Source: Alteromonas sp. KUL49
GTDB lineage: Bacteria > Pseudomonadota > Gammaproteobacteria > Enterobacterales > Alteromonadaceae
Direction: 5' to 3'
Assembly: GCF_006538345.1 (NCBI RefSeq)
Contig: NZ_BJKL01000001.1
Span: forward strand, 496,001 to 560,000
Length of the DNA: 64,000 bases
Shown: in pieces, positions 1 to 9,373 of the stretch
Position numbering within the stretch: position 1 is the first letter of the stretch
Layout of the letters: each line of letters starts with the position of its first letter
Notes under the pieces: generated by a model
Told to the model about the DNA's origin: nothing
Database searches by the model: none
What the model saw: only the letters and a program-made list of their open reading frames with translations
Made by a program: the position numbers and the translations under genes

Positions 1-1
1 G

Positions 2-1330
2 ACAATAGATGTCGTAGACCTTTTTTACAACACTCCCGCTCGCCGTAAATTTCTAAGAACTGAAAAAACTGAGTTTCATCATATAGAAGATGTGATTAAG
101 CGTATCGCGTTGAGTCACCCCAATGTAGGGTTTGTACTTAAACACAATGGTAAAGCGATGCGCAGACATATGCCTGATAGCCAGTGCAGTTTGCCTCATC
201 GAATCAGTTCCGTTGTGGGCCAGAAGTTTTTAAAAAATGCGATTCATACACAAGTGGCTTATGAAGGGATTCACCTAGAAGCGTGGTTAGGTAATGAAAG
301 TCTACTTCGCAGCAGCAGTGATTGTCAGTTCAGTTTTATTAATGGTCGAGGTATGCGAGACAAACTGATGTTGCATGCGGTACGTCAAGCGTATGAATCT
401 GTATGGGGCGTTTTGGAGCAACCCTCGTTTGTACTGTACTTAACCATTGATCCGAAAGAAGTCGACGTGAACGTACATCCAGCAAAACATGAAGTGCGTT
501 TTCAGCAAAGCCGGTTGGTACACGATTTTATTTGTAAAGCCGTTTGTGATGCGCTGCATTCATTAACTCCCGAAGACTCACAATTGACACAAGAGACCGT
601 TTCGAGCGAGCCATCTACGTTCGCATTTACGCCTGCTGAGTCGAGTCATGACTACATTCGACCACTGACACACGGTGCGGCTAATTCTGTGAGCGAATCT
701 GGAGCGAGAGCTACCAACAACCTTGGACGTATTGGCGCCCCTCGCATAGGCGAGAGCTACAACACTCACTTCCAATCATTAATGACACCGAAAGTTATTG
801 ATGAAAAAAGAGACGTGGATGAAGGCGCTGTGGCCTATTTGTCGCTCGATGACGGTACGCGTTTATACGTTAAAGATAAGCGTGTATTTTTGCTGTCCGC
901 TAATGCGTTGCAACCGGAGTGGTTAACCTCACTGTGCGAGCAGGCATCGAACAGTCAACCTTTGTTAATGCCAGTCGCGATTGCATTTGATAGTGTCTCA
1001 GAGCAGACCCTAGAGACGCTCGCAAAAATGCATTTCGACATTAATTATGTGGCAGGTAAATATCGACTACAGCAGGTACCCGCGGGCACGCGCCACCTAC
1101 CTTGGTTGCGATGGTTTGAGTTAATGTTGATTAACAGTGCCAGTGAAGAAAATACTCCGCGAAAAATTTTTCAATTTTCCAATGCATTAGCACCAGAAAG
1201 TACTATGCTAATTTGGAAATGGTTAGAACAATTTAGTCCTTCTGAACAATGGGAATACATTCAGCGTTTTGGTAAAGTGCGCGACCTGAAAAGTGTGATG
1301 GCGCTATGGGATACCAATAATGGCGAGTAA
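2..1330 (+). CDS. mutL: DNA mismatch repair protein MutL (5' truncated)
   Basis: MutL is the ATPase that couples MutS mismatch recognition to MutH and UvrD in methyl-directed repair. The frame is open from base 2, and the first residues read through [12 protein letters not shown], the conserved GHKL-ATPase segment, so the true start lies upstream of the window. The ATPase-domain end is marked by [10 protein letters not shown] and by [14 protein letters not shown] (about 450-505). A variable linker and a C-terminal dimerisation domain follow. No DQHAxxER metal-binding endonuclease motif is visible, which fits the MutH-dependent Escherichia coli-type MutL. The stop overlaps miaA by 11 bases, so the two are co-transcribed, as in related bacteria. 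Identification is secure; only the N-terminal part is missing. Confidence 0.96.
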   Translation, partial: TIDVVDLFYNTPARRKFLRTEKTEFHHIEDVIKRIALSHPNVGFVLKHNGKAMRRHMPDSQCSLPHRISSVVGQKFLKNAIHTQVAYEGIHLEAWLGNESLLRSSSDCQFSFINGRGMRDKLMLHAVRQAYESVWGVLEQPSFVLYLTIDPKEVDVNVHPAKHEVRFQQSRLVHDFICKAVCDALHSLTPEDSQLTQETVSSEPSTFAFTPAESSHDYIRPLTHGAANSVSESGARATNNLGRIGAPRIGESYNTHFQSLMTPKVIDEKRDVDEGAVAYLSLDDGTRLYVKDKRVFLLSANALQPEWLTSLCEQASNSQPLLMPVAIAFDSVSEQTLETLAKMHFDINYVAGKYRLQQVPAGTRHLPWLRWFELMLINSASEENTPRKIFQFSNALAPESTMLIWKWLEQFSPSEQWEYIQRFGKVRDLKSVMALWDTNNGE

Positions 1331-2255
1331 GAATTATCCTGTCCTGCCTGTCGTTTCCATCATGGGGCCGACGGCATCCGGTAAAACAGGGTTAGCATTG
1401 GCGCTGGCGCAGGACATTGATTGTGAAATCATTAGTGTAGATTCCGCGCTCGTGTACAAACAGATGGATATTGGTACCGCAAAGCCCACTAAGGCAGAGT
1501 TAGAGGCGGTTCCCCATCATCTCGTAGACATTATTGACCCATCTGAAAGTTATTCCGTATCAGCATTCTGTAAGGATGCAGTTAGTCTGATTGGCGAAAT
1601 TCATCGTAGAAATCGTGTACCAATATTGGTAGGAGGTACGATGATGTATTTTAATGCCTTGATAAATGGAATATCGCCACTACCTAAGTCAGACAAGAAA
1701 ATGCGACAAGCCCTTGAAGAAGAAGCAAATCGCATAGGTTGGGACGCGTTGCATGTTCAATTGTGTGAGGTAGACCCAGTGAGTGGGGCTCGAATTCACC
1801 CCAATGACCCCCAACGTTTGACTAGGGCACTTGAAGTCTATCGGAGTACAGGTAAGACCTTAACTGAATGGCAACAGGAAAAGGGTGAAACTTGCCCCTA
1901 TGACATAGTACAGTTTGCAATAGCGCCCGAAGATCGCGCGATATTGCATGAGCGAATCGCACAAAGATTCGACATTATGCTAGAGCAAAACTTTGAAAAT
2001 GAAGTTCGCAAACTCCTTGAAAGAGGAGATTTGCATCCTGACCTACCATCAATAAGATCAGTAGGTTATCGTCAAATGTGGCAGTATTTAACAGGCGAGC
2101 TGTCATATGACGAAATGAGAGAAAGGGGCATTATCGCCACACGGCAATTGGCTAAACGTCAGCTCACCTGGCTGAGAGGGTGGGAGAATCTGACTTGGCT
2201 GGACACATTTGCTAACGATAATGCGACTAAAATAGCATCAAAATTAGCTCTCTAA
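1320..2255 (+). CDS. miaA: tRNA dimethylallyltransferase MiaA
   Basis: MiaA transfers a dimethylallyl group to N6 of A37 in tRNAs that read codons beginning with U. The N-terminal P-loop GPTASGKT lies near residue 16, followed by the family motifs [16 protein letters not shown] and HHLVDIIDP (substrate-binding loop) and [11 protein letters not shown]. The length of 311 residues is normal for the family. The ATG at 1320 lies inside the end of mutL (11-base overlap), which suggests translational coupling. hfq follows 77 bases downstream. The order mutL-miaA-hfq-hflX-hflKC is the classic gammaproteobacterial amiB-mutL-miaA-hfq superoperon. Confidence 0.97.
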   Translation: MASKNYPVLPVVSIMGPTASGKTGLALALAQDIDCEIISVDSALVYKQMDIGTAKPTKAELEAVPHHLVDIIDPSESYSVSAFCKDAVSLIGEIHRRNRVPILVGGTMMYFNALINGISPLPKSDKKMRQALEEEANRIGWDALHVQLCEVDPVSGARIHPNDPQRLTRALEVYRSTGKTLTEWQQEKGETCPYDIVQFAIAPEDRAILHERIAQRFDIMLEQNFENEVRKLLERGDLHPDLPSIRSVGYRQMWQYLTGELSYDEMRERGIIATRQLAKRQLTWLRGWENLTWLDTFANDNATKIASKLAL

Positions 2256-2332
2256 TTTGTCAGTGTAGTGTACAATTAGAGTTGGAGTAGCTGCGGTTAA
2301 CGCTACAATAATAAAAACACTAAGGATATCAA

Positions 2333-2584
2333 ATGGCTAAAGGGCAATCTTTACAAGACCCATTTTTAAATGCTTTGCGCAAGGAACGTATACCAGTGTC
2401 TATTTATCTGGTAAACGGCATTAAATTGCAGGGGCAAGTTGAATCTTTTGATCAGTTTGTCATTTTGCTGAAAAACACAGTGAGCCAAATGGTCTATAAG
2501 CACGCTATTTCTACGGTAGTTCCAGCGCGAGCTATCACAATGCCAAGCGCAACAGGAGATTCCGACAATAGCAAAGGTGAATAA
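2333..2584 (+). CDS. hfq: RNA chaperone Hfq
   Basis: Hfq is the hexameric Sm-like protein that pairs small RNAs with mRNAs. The 83-residue product starts [18 protein letters not shown]. It contains Sm1 ([19 protein letters not shown], residues about 22-40) and Sm2 with VYKHAIST (residues about 54-61), which includes the YKHA signature of the proximal U-binding face. The C-terminal tail after the Sm core is short, at 83 residues in all against 102 in Escherichia coli. An AAGGA Shine-Dalgarno sits just before the ATG. A TACAAT hexamer at 2271-2276 could be a -10 for a local promoter, but no convincing -35 is present. Confidence 0.98.
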   Translation: MAKGQSLQDPFLNALRKERIPVSIYLVNGIKLQGQVESFDQFVILLKNTVSQMVYKHAISTVVPARAITMPSATGDSDNSKGE

Positions 2585-2601
2585 TTTAAAAGGTAGCGAG
2601 C

Positions 2602-3891
2602 TTGTTTGACCGTTATGAAGCCGGTGAACAGGCTGTACTTGTTCATGTTAATTTTGCTGACGAAAACAGCAAAGAAGATTTAGCCGAACTTGAGTTACTA
2701 GTGTCATCTGCTGGCGTTGATGCGGTGGATGTTATTACTACATCCCGTAGTGCACCACATGCGAAGTTTTTCGTTGGGTCAGGTAAGGCAGAGGAAATAG
2801 CTGCAGCGGTGAAGGCACATGATGCTAACGTCGTTATATTTAATCACGCTTTGTCGCCGTCTCAAGAGCGAAATCTTGAAGCCGCATGTAAGTGTCGCGT
2901 GCTCGATCGCACTGGCCTTATATTAGACATCTTTGCCCAAAGGGCGAGAACTCACGAGGGTAAGCTGCAAGTAGAACTTGCCCAGTTGCGTCACATATCA
3001 ACACGCCTCATCAGAGGGTGGACCCACCTTGAAAGACAGAAAGGTGGGATAGGCTTGCGTGGACCTGGTGAAACGCAACTTGAGACTGACCGACGACTAC
3101 TTCGCGCAAGAATTAGTGCCATTTTGAGGCGTTTAGCCAAGGTGCAAAAACAGCGAGAACAAGGCCGACGCTCTCGAAAACGTGCTGAAATTCCCACCGT
3201 TTCCCTAGTTGGGTATACCAACGCGGGTAAATCAACTCTCTTTAATACCATCACAGATGCCCATGTTTACGCAGCAGATCAACTGTTTGCCACACTTGAT
3301 CCGACACTGCGAAAAATAGAACTGAATGACGTGGGAACTGCCATACTTGCTGATACGGTTGGGTTTATTCGACACTTACCTCACGATCTTGTGGCAGCGT
3401 TCAAAGCGACATTACAAGAGACTCAAGAGGCAGATTTACTGTTACACGTGGTGGATATTGCAGATGCAAATTATCGAGAAACCATGGACGAGGTTAACCT
3501 TGTTCTCGAGGAAATCGATGCGGGTGAAATTCAGCAGTTAATAATTTGTAACAAAATAGACAAACTAGAAGACACCCCGCCACGTATAGAAAGAAACGAA
3601 GACGGTGTACCGACGCGAGTATGGTTATCAGCCCAGAGCGGTGAAGGGGTTGAGTTGCTGAGTCAAGCACTTACCGAGTGTTTGGGCAAGAGCATGGTGA
3701 ATTACACACTTAAAATACCTCCTGCTCAAAGTCGATTGCGTGGCGTGTTATATGAACTAAATTGTATCTCTCAAGAGCAGTACGATAACCATGGCGATTG
3801 GGTTGTCGACGTGAGAATGCCTACAGCTGACTGGAACAGACTTGAAAAACGGTTAGAAAACGGCATATCTGAATACGTGGTATCACATTGA
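2602..3891 (+). CDS. hflX: Ribosome-associated GTPase HflX
   Basis: HflX is a GTPase that binds the 50S subunit and splits stalled or stressed ribosomes. The N-terminal HflX domain includes FVGSGKAEEI, FNHALSPSQERNLE and GGIGLRGPGETQLETDRR. The G domain begins with the P-loop GYTNAGKST (residues about 203-211), followed by DTVGFIRHLP (G3) and NKID (G4). The start is a TTG at 2602, chosen because MFDRYEAGEQAVLVH matches the universal N-terminus of the family. It lies 17 bases after the hfq stop, so hfq and hflX are one unit. The length of 429 residues is normal. Confidence 0.97.
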   Translation: MFDRYEAGEQAVLVHVNFADENSKEDLAELELLVSSAGVDAVDVITTSRSAPHAKFFVGSGKAEEIAAAVKAHDANVVIFNHALSPSQERNLEAACKCRVLDRTGLILDIFAQRARTHEGKLQVELAQLRHISTRLIRGWTHLERQKGGIGLRGPGETQLETDRRLLRARISAILRRLAKVQKQREQGRRSRKRAEIPTVSLVGYTNAGKSTLFNTITDAHVYAADQLFATLDPTLRKIELNDVGTAILADTVGFIRHLPHDLVAAFKATLQETQEADLLLHVVDIADANYRETMDEVNLVLEEIDAGEIQQLIICNKIDKLEDTPPRIERNEDGVPTRVWLSAQSGEGVELLSQALTECLGKSMVNYTLKIPPAQSRLRGVLYELNCISQEQYDNHGDWVVDVRMPTADWNRLEKRLENGISEYVVSH

Positions 3892-3965
3892 GTTACACAA
3901 ATCTTCAACATGTGTGACAATGTATAAGATTTCTTAAATAAAACCGTAATTTATGGAGTATCAAC

Positions 3966-5120
3966 ATGGCTTGGAATGAGCCGGGTGGTAATAACAACGA
4001 CCCGTGGAAAAACCGTGGAGGCCGCGATCAAGGGCCCCCGGATTTGGATGATGTATTCAAAAACTTATTCGGTAAGTTTGGCAAAATGGGTAACGGTGGC
4101 AGCGGCCAAGGTAAAAGCCTAGGTGGCATTGGCGCAGGTATCCTTATTGGTCTCCTAGCAATTATCTGGTTTATCAGTGGTTTTTACACCATTCGTGAAG
4201 CAGAGCGTGGCGTGGTTTTACGCTTTGGTGAATATCACCAGCAAGTGGAGCCGGGTCTTCGCTGGGCGCCTACCTTCGTAGATACCATTGTCCCAGTAGA
4301 TGTGCAGTCGATCCGCGACCAGTCGTCCTCTGGTTCAATGCTCACCGAAGATGAAAACGTGGTAAGCGTTCAGATGGAAATGCAGTTTCGCGTAGTCGAC
4401 CCTTATCGCTGGGTATATGCGGTAGAGAACCCCGAGATGAGTTTGAGTCAATCGCTAGATAGTGCCATTCGCTACGTCGTTGGTCATTCTAAAATGGATG
4501 ATGTGCTCACCGATGGTCGTGAACTGACTCGTCAACGTGTGTGGGAAGAGCTTCAGTCGATTATTGAACCTTACAACATGGGGGTTTCGATTATCGATAT
4601 GAACTTCCGTGATGCACGTCCGCCAGAGCAAGTTAAAGAAGCCTTTGATGATGCGATTGCTGCGCAGGAAGACGAACAACGTTTTATTCGTGAAGCTGAA
4701 GCCTATGCTCGTGAAATTGAACCTCGCGCACGTGGTCAAGTTAACCGTATGAACGAAGAGGCACAAGCTTATCGTCAACGAGTAATTCTTGAAGCGCAAG
4801 GTGAAGTTGCTCGATTCGAAGAGTTATTACCTCAATACGAAAGAGCGCCTGAAGTGACGCGCGACCGGATCTACTTGGAAACGATGGAAGAAGTCTTTGG
4901 AAATACCAGTAAAATATTGGTTGATAGCCAAGGCGGTAACAGCATGATGTACCTTCCTTTAGATAAGATGATGGAGCGTCAACAGAATTCAACTGCACCA
5001 CGTTCTCGTAATACACTAGAAGGTTTGCAGCAAATGCCAATCAATGACGACGCCGCTCGTAGCCGAAATTCTTCGCCTACCAGTGGTTTGCGCAGTGACA
5101 ACTACAGAGAAGGGAGATAA
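3966..5120 (+). CDS. hflK: FtsH protease regulator subunit HflK
   Basis: HflK is a stomatin/prohibitin (SPFH) protein that forms the membrane HflKC cage around the FtsH protease. The cytoplasmic N-terminus is rich in Gly, Asn and Asp (MAWNEPGGNNNDPWKNRGG). One membrane segment follows at about residues 57-74, then an SPFH domain beginning REAERGVVLRFGEYHQQVEPGL. After it comes an alanine- and glutamate-rich helical part typical of the cage (EDEQRFIREAEAYAREI). The C-terminal tail is polar and probably disordered. The length of 384 residues is family-typical. It lies 74 bases after hflX and 6 bases before hflC, forming one operon. Confidence 0.96.
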   Translation: MAWNEPGGNNNDPWKNRGGRDQGPPDLDDVFKNLFGKFGKMGNGGSGQGKSLGGIGAGILIGLLAIIWFISGFYTIREAERGVVLRFGEYHQQVEPGLRWAPTFVDTIVPVDVQSIRDQSSSGSMLTEDENVVSVQMEMQFRVVDPYRWVYAVENPEMSLSQSLDSAIRYVVGHSKMDDVLTDGRELTRQRVWEELQSIIEPYNMGVSIIDMNFRDARPPEQVKEAFDDAIAAQEDEQRFIREAEAYAREIEPRARGQVNRMNEEAQAYRQRVILEAQGEVARFEELLPQYERAPEVTRDRIYLETMEEVFGNTSKILVDSQGGNSMMYLPLDKMMERQQNSTAPRSRNTLEGLQQMPINDDAARSRNSSPTSGLRSDNYREGR

Positions 5121-5126
5121 TTAGTC

Positions 5127-6011
5127 ATGAAAAACTTAATTATTGCTTCACTGGTATTGGTTGCGATTTTAGCCTCAGGATCACTATTCGTGGTAAAAGA
5201 GGGCGAGAGAGCAATTGTAATTCAGTTCGGTAAGGTACAACGAGACGATGCGACTGGCGATACTCTTGTATATGAGCCTGGATTGCACTTTAAGCTGCCG
5301 TTTATCGACTCTGTCCGTCATTTAGATGCACGTATCCAAACACTAGATGACACGCCAGACCGTTTTGTGACCAGCGAGAAGAAAGACTTGATCGTAAACT
5401 CTTACGTTAAGTGGAGAATTAGCGATTTCGCCCGTTATTATCTTTCAACCGGTGGTAACAAGCTTCAAGCAGAAGCGTTGTTGAAACAGAAAGTAAACAA
5501 CGGTTTGCGCTCTGAGTTCGGTACTCGTACTATCGCGCAAATAGTGTCAGGTGAACGTTCTGCACTGATGAACCAAGCAATGGAACAAGCATCTTCATCA
5601 TCTGATGAGCTAGGTATCGAGATTGTCGATGTGCGAGTTAAGCAAATCAATCTACCTACTGAAGTCAGCAACTCTATCTTCCAGCGTATGCGTGCAGAGC
5701 GAGCAGCAGTGGCAAGGGAGCACCGTTCTGAGGGGCAGGAGCAAGCGGATATTATTCGTGCTGACATCGATGCAAAGGTTACAGTAATGTTAGCTGACGC
5801 TGAGCGTAACGCTCGTCAGTTGCGCGGTGAAGGTGATGCATCAGCTGCACAGATTTATGCCGATACTTACTCTAAGAACCCAGATTTCTATAGTTTCTTA
5901 AGAAGTATGGATGCTTACAAAGCTAGCTTTAATAGCAAACAAGACGTGCTTGTTATTGAACCTGATAGCGAATTTTTCCGCTACATGAATGTATCTAGTG
6001 GTGGCGAATAA
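5127..6011 (+). CDS. hflC: FtsH protease regulator subunit HflC
   Basis: HflC is the partner of HflK in the periplasm-facing SPFH complex that restrains FtsH. Residues 1-22 form a signal-anchor (MKNLIIASLVLVAILASGSLFV). The SPFH core then starts VKEGERAIVIQFGKV and contains EPGLHFKLPFIDSV. A helical region follows (RAERAAVAREHRSEGQEQ), and the GEGDASAAQIYADTYSKNPDFY segment is conserved in all HflC proteins. The 294-residue length is normal. It is the last gene of the operon, with an intrinsic terminator 30 bases later. In many gammaproteobacteria purA follows; here a transporter gene lies there instead. Confidence 0.96.
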   Translation: MKNLIIASLVLVAILASGSLFVVKEGERAIVIQFGKVQRDDATGDTLVYEPGLHFKLPFIDSVRHLDARIQTLDDTPDRFVTSEKKDLIVNSYVKWRISDFARYYLSTGGNKLQAEALLKQKVNNGLRSEFGTRTIAQIVSGERSALMNQAMEQASSSSDELGIEIVDVRVKQINLPTEVSNSIFQRMRAERAAVAREHRSEGQEQADIIRADIDAKVTVMLADAERNARQLRGEGDASAAQIYADTYSKNPDFYSFLRSMDAYKASFNSKQDVLVIEPDSEFFRYMNVSSGGE

Positions 6012-6040
6012 GCTTAGTTTGTTTAAGTATTAATCCTTGA

Positions 6041-6068
6041 AAAGCCAGTCGAAAGACTGGCTTTTTTG
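6041..6068 (+). terminator. Intrinsic terminator after hflC
   Basis: A 10-base-pair stem (6041-6050 with 6055-6064) closes a GAAA tetraloop and runs into a T-tract on the plus strand. It ends the mutL-miaA-hfq-hflX-hflKC transcript. Confidence 0.9.
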
Positions 6069-6205
6069 TTCGTGGGTGCAAATACGCAAAGAATTCGGGT
6101 AAAATACGCACAAACATAAAAAGCAAATAGCCCCATTCACCATCAAGAGTAGCCCATTAAGAGGTATACCGGTTGTCTGGGAAATAAACGACAGAGAGAA
6201 CTTCT

Positions 6206-7807
6206 TTGACATCTAATAGCTCAAATGCAAGCCCAGCCGAGAAGGCTCAGGGGCAAGGCGGGTTATTCTCGCGATTTTTAGCAACCGTTGAATGGTTGGG
6301 TAATCTTCTCCCACATCCAGTCACTCTTTTTGCCCTATTGTCGGTATTTATCGTCATTTTGAGCGGTATCTTAGGTTACTTTGATATTGCCGTAGCTGAT
6401 CCTCGCCCAGAAGGTGCAAAAGGTAGAGATCCAGATGGCATGATCGAAGTCATATCATTGATGAGTGCCGACGGTCTACAGCGTATCGTTACAGGTTTGG
6501 TGACAAACTTTACCGGTTTTGCTCCCTTAGGAACGGTACTTGTAGCGTTGCTGGGCGTTTCTGTCGCAGAGCATTCAGGGCTTTTGTCTGCCACCATGCG
6601 CGCGCTAGTAATGAATGCCTCTAAACGAGCAGTCACCTTTGCCATTGTGTTTGCTGGTATTGTTTCTAACACTGCATCAGAGCTTGGCTATGTTGTGCTT
6701 ATTCCCTTAGCAGCAATGATCTTCCACTCACTGGGCCGTCACCCTCTCGCAGGACTAGCCGCCGCATTCGCGGGAGTTTCAGCGGGGTACAGCGCGAACT
6801 TACTGTTGGGTACGGTAGATCCCCTCTTGTCAGGTATTACAGAATCTGCGGCACACATGATTGACCCAGACTATGTTGTTGGGCCAGAGGTAAACTGGTA
6901 CTTCATGTTTATTAGTACCTTTGTTGTGGCGATAATGGGGGCGCTTGTTACAGAGAAAATCGTAGAGCCTCGACTTGGTAAGTTTAACGAGTCAGATGCC
7001 TCGATAGACTTAGGCAAGCAAACCATGGAAGCGCCAACTGACATTGAGAAAAAAGGCATGCGTTGGGCAGGTGTCTCATTTGTCGTGGTGTGTTTGATGC
7101 TGGCGGCTACGGTAGTACCTGAGAATGGTATTCTACGTCACCCTGAAACAGGACAAGTCGCAGGTTCGCCTTTCTTAAAGGGCATTGTAGCCTTTATCTT
7201 TATTACTTTTGCGGTGCCGGGGTTTGTGTACGGTCGCATTACAGGCACCATGCGCAATGATCGTGACGTCATAGATGCGATGGCAAAAAGTATGGGGGTC
7301 ATGGGCCTTTATATTACTTTGGTGTTTTTTGCTGCTCAGTTTGTTGCGTTCTTTAAATGGACTAACTTAGGTACTGTACTTGCCGTCAAAGGGGCTGCCA
7401 TGCTTCAAGCTGCAGGCCTAGATGGTCCAGCGATATTTATTTTGTTCATTCTTATGTGCGGTGTGGTTAACCTTTCACTGGGAAGTGCATCAGCACAGTG
7501 GGCGGTTACTGCTCCTATTTTTGTCCCTATGCTTATGTTGGTGGGGTATGCGCCAGAAGTGATTCAAGCGGCTTATCGCATCGGCGACTCAGTCACCAAT
7601 GTTATCGCTCCTATGATGAGTTACTTCGGTCTCATTCTAGCCATGGCTGCCCGCTACAAGAAAGACCTGGGAATGGGCACGTTGATAGCTATGATGTTGC
7701 CTTACACCATGGTGTTCATCGTAGGCTGGACTCTATTGTTCTATCTTTGGGTATTTGTTTTAGGAATGCCTGTTGGGCCAGGTGCAGCAACTTATTATCA
7801 GCCTTAA
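6206..7807 (+). CDS. AbgT family transporter
   Basis: The product is a 533-residue polytopic inner-membrane protein. AbgT/YdaH-family members were described as p-aminobenzoyl-glutamate importers and as sulfonamide exporters. The sequence is almost wholly hydrophobic helices with the family signatures WLGNLLPHPVTLFALLSV near the N-terminus, NTASELGYVVLIPLAAMIF (about residues 156-174), SAGYSANLLLGTVDPLLSG, and the C-terminal re-entrant segment SLGSASAQWAVTAPIFVPML. The start is taken as the TTG at 6206, preceded by a purine-rich GAGAGAA; no ATG lies near the conserved N-terminus. It is monocistronic, between two terminators. The actual substrate cannot be read from the sequence. Confidence 0.9.
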   Translation: MTSNSSNASPAEKAQGQGGLFSRFLATVEWLGNLLPHPVTLFALLSVFIVILSGILGYFDIAVADPRPEGAKGRDPDGMIEVISLMSADGLQRIVTGLVTNFTGFAPLGTVLVALLGVSVAEHSGLLSATMRALVMNASKRAVTFAIVFAGIVSNTASELGYVVLIPLAAMIFHSLGRHPLAGLAAAFAGVSAGYSANLLLGTVDPLLSGITESAAHMIDPDYVVGPEVNWYFMFISTFVVAIMGALVTEKIVEPRLGKFNESDASIDLGKQTMEAPTDIEKKGMRWAGVSFVVVCLMLAATVVPENGILRHPETGQVAGSPFLKGIVAFIFITFAVPGFVYGRITGTMRNDRDVIDAMAKSMGVMGLYITLVFFAAQFVAFFKWTNLGTVLAVKGAAMLQAAGLDGPAIFILFILMCGVVNLSLGSASAQWAVTAPIFVPMLMLVGYAPEVIQAAYRIGDSVTNVIAPMMSYFGLILAMAARYKKDLGMGTLIAMMLPYTMVFIVGWTLLFYLWVFVLGMPVGPGAATYYQP

Positions 7808-7830
7808 TTCCTATCAAAACTTAGCCTCAA

Positions 7831-7858
7831 AAACACCAGCATTGCTGGTGTTTTTTTT
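7831..7858 (+). terminator. Intrinsic terminator after the AbgT transporter gene
   Basis: A 10-base-pair stem (7831-7840 with 7844-7853) closes an ATT loop and is followed by an uninterrupted T-run. It has terminator form on the plus strand. Confidence 0.92.
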
Positions 7859-7892
7859 AGTGTTTTCAGCGCTATCTAGTATTCACTCGTTA

Positions 7893-7922
7893 TTACAAGT
7901 ATTAATGGCTAAACGATATAAT
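7893..7922 (+). promoter_or_regulatory. Putative sigma-70 promoter of the porin gene
   Basis: TTACAA at 7893-7898 and TATAAT at 7917-7922 are separated by 18 bases, 40 bases upstream of the porin start. It follows the terminator of the previous gene, so a new promoter is needed here. This is pattern evidence only. Confidence 0.5.
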
Positions 7923-7962
7923 AGGTGAGTTATCGCTACTTTTAACGGCCAAGGAAGCCCAA

Positions 7963-9279
7963 ATGTCTTTGAAGAACGCCAAGCAAATCTTGTTGCTTAC
8001 TCTGTATTTTTTTCATTGGTCGTGTGAAGCGCAGTGGGATTTCTCTGGTACTTATGCGTTGCGATACGAATATATTAAGAACTCTCCACGAATTAACGCT
8101 AGCACTACTGATAGGCTGTTAGGCTCTCGGCTTGAACTTGTCTCGACATACACTGCTGACAAATCATATTGGACGCTCGAAGTTCAAGATGCTCGCGTAT
8201 TTTTGGATGATGCCAATTCACCTTTAGGTACGGATGATGTCAATACACTGGAACCCATACAAGCATACTGGGGATATCGTTGGGGGGCTTCGCAAGAAAA
8301 CGATGTGAAGCTGGGGCGCTTTACCCTTGATTTAGGAAATCGCAGGTTGTTTGCTCGGCCACGTTTCAGAAACACCAGAAACTCCTTTACTGGCGGTTAC
8401 GTTCGTTGGAAGAGCGACAGCACACAAATAGAATCGCTCATTGCCATGCCAGACAATCGATTTCCAAGAAACTTTGCAGACCTAGATGCCAATAAGGTAC
8501 AGCTCGATAAAAACTATCCTGAAAACCTTGTTTGGAGTATTTATCTGACCCGAGAATTAACTAACAAAGATTTGTATGAGCTTTACTACTTTGGATTAAA
8601 AGAGTCTGACCAAGACGATGTGAATACAAGGAACAGGCGTTTGCACACATTTGGCGGACGATTGGTGCAGTCATTTTTAAGTGGTTTTCTGCACGTGGAG
8701 TCTGAGGGGGCATATCAATTAGGACGTGCTCGTGCATCGTCGAAACCTGAAGATTTAATGGACCTCGATATTAACGCGTGGTTTGGTTACGTAACGTTAG
8801 GCCACAAGTTCGATGATCTTTGGTCGTCGAAAGTTGATATCGAGCTCAATTATGCCAGCGGTGATAAAGATGAGGAAGATGATAAATTTCAGCAGTTTGA
8901 CCCATTGTTTGGCGTTAGGCGTGCTGAGTTTAATGCTACTAACTTGTATGGTTTCTTTGCCCGTAAGAATCACAAAAGTGTGGGCATTCTGTTTCGCGCA
9001 AAGCCTTCAAGCGAAAGCTCTCTTTCGATGAGTTACCGTGCTTTATGGCTGGCAACGGCGGATGATAGTTTGCCATCGCTTAATTTATCTAACAGCAGTA
9101 ATGAGGATTTCTTAGGCTATCAGTTAGAGGGTCGTTTTAGATATCAATTCAATCCAACAGTAATGTTAGAAACAGGGGGTATCTATTTGGCCAAAGGTGG
9201 ATTTTTTGACAATGCTGACCAGAAAGTAAACAGCGATAATACGGTGTATCTATACTCTGAGGTGAGTTTAAAATTTTGA
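7963..9279 (+). CDS. Alginate-export-family outer-membrane porin
   Basis: The 438-residue protein has an N-terminal signal peptide (about residues 1-23, ending near SCEA), then amphipathic beta strands and a C-terminal residue F (SEVSLKF), as expected of an outer-membrane beta barrel. The segments LEVQDARVFLDDANSP, DVKLGRFTLDLGNRRLFARP and FTGGYVRWKS match the general pattern of the AlgE-like alginate export domain (RxxLELxxxxxxxxW, QDARxW, LGRQxLxxGxxRL). The function is probably passive export or uptake of a polysaccharide or small organic molecule. No alginate biosynthesis genes are nearby, so the name describes fold rather than role. It has its own promoter and stands alone. Confidence 0.62.
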   Translation: MSLKNAKQILLLTLYFFHWSCEAQWDFSGTYALRYEYIKNSPRINASTTDRLLGSRLELVSTYTADKSYWTLEVQDARVFLDDANSPLGTDDVNTLEPIQAYWGYRWGASQENDVKLGRFTLDLGNRRLFARPRFRNTRNSFTGGYVRWKSDSTQIESLIAMPDNRFPRNFADLDANKVQLDKNYPENLVWSIYLTRELTNKDLYELYYFGLKESDQDDVNTRNRRLHTFGGRLVQSFLSGFLHVESEGAYQLGRARASSKPEDLMDLDINAWFGYVTLGHKFDDLWSSKVDIELNYASGDKDEEDDKFQQFDPLFGVRRAEFNATNLYGFFARKNHKSVGILFRAKPSSESSLSMSYRALWLATADDSLPSLNLSNSSNEDFLGYQLEGRFRYQFNPTVMLETGGIYLAKGGFFDNADQKVNSDNTVYLYSEVSLKF

Positions 9280-9373
9280 CCGCATGGGTATCGTGAGTTG
9301 CTTTTTCAAAGAGATCAAATTCCCATTTAATTCAGTATAATATGCATATTAACGCTATTCTTCGGATTGAATA

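Noticed and set aside
6206..6211. A TTGACA hexamer before the AbgT gene
   Set aside because: It is the start codon and second codon of the gene itself, so it cannot be its -35 box.
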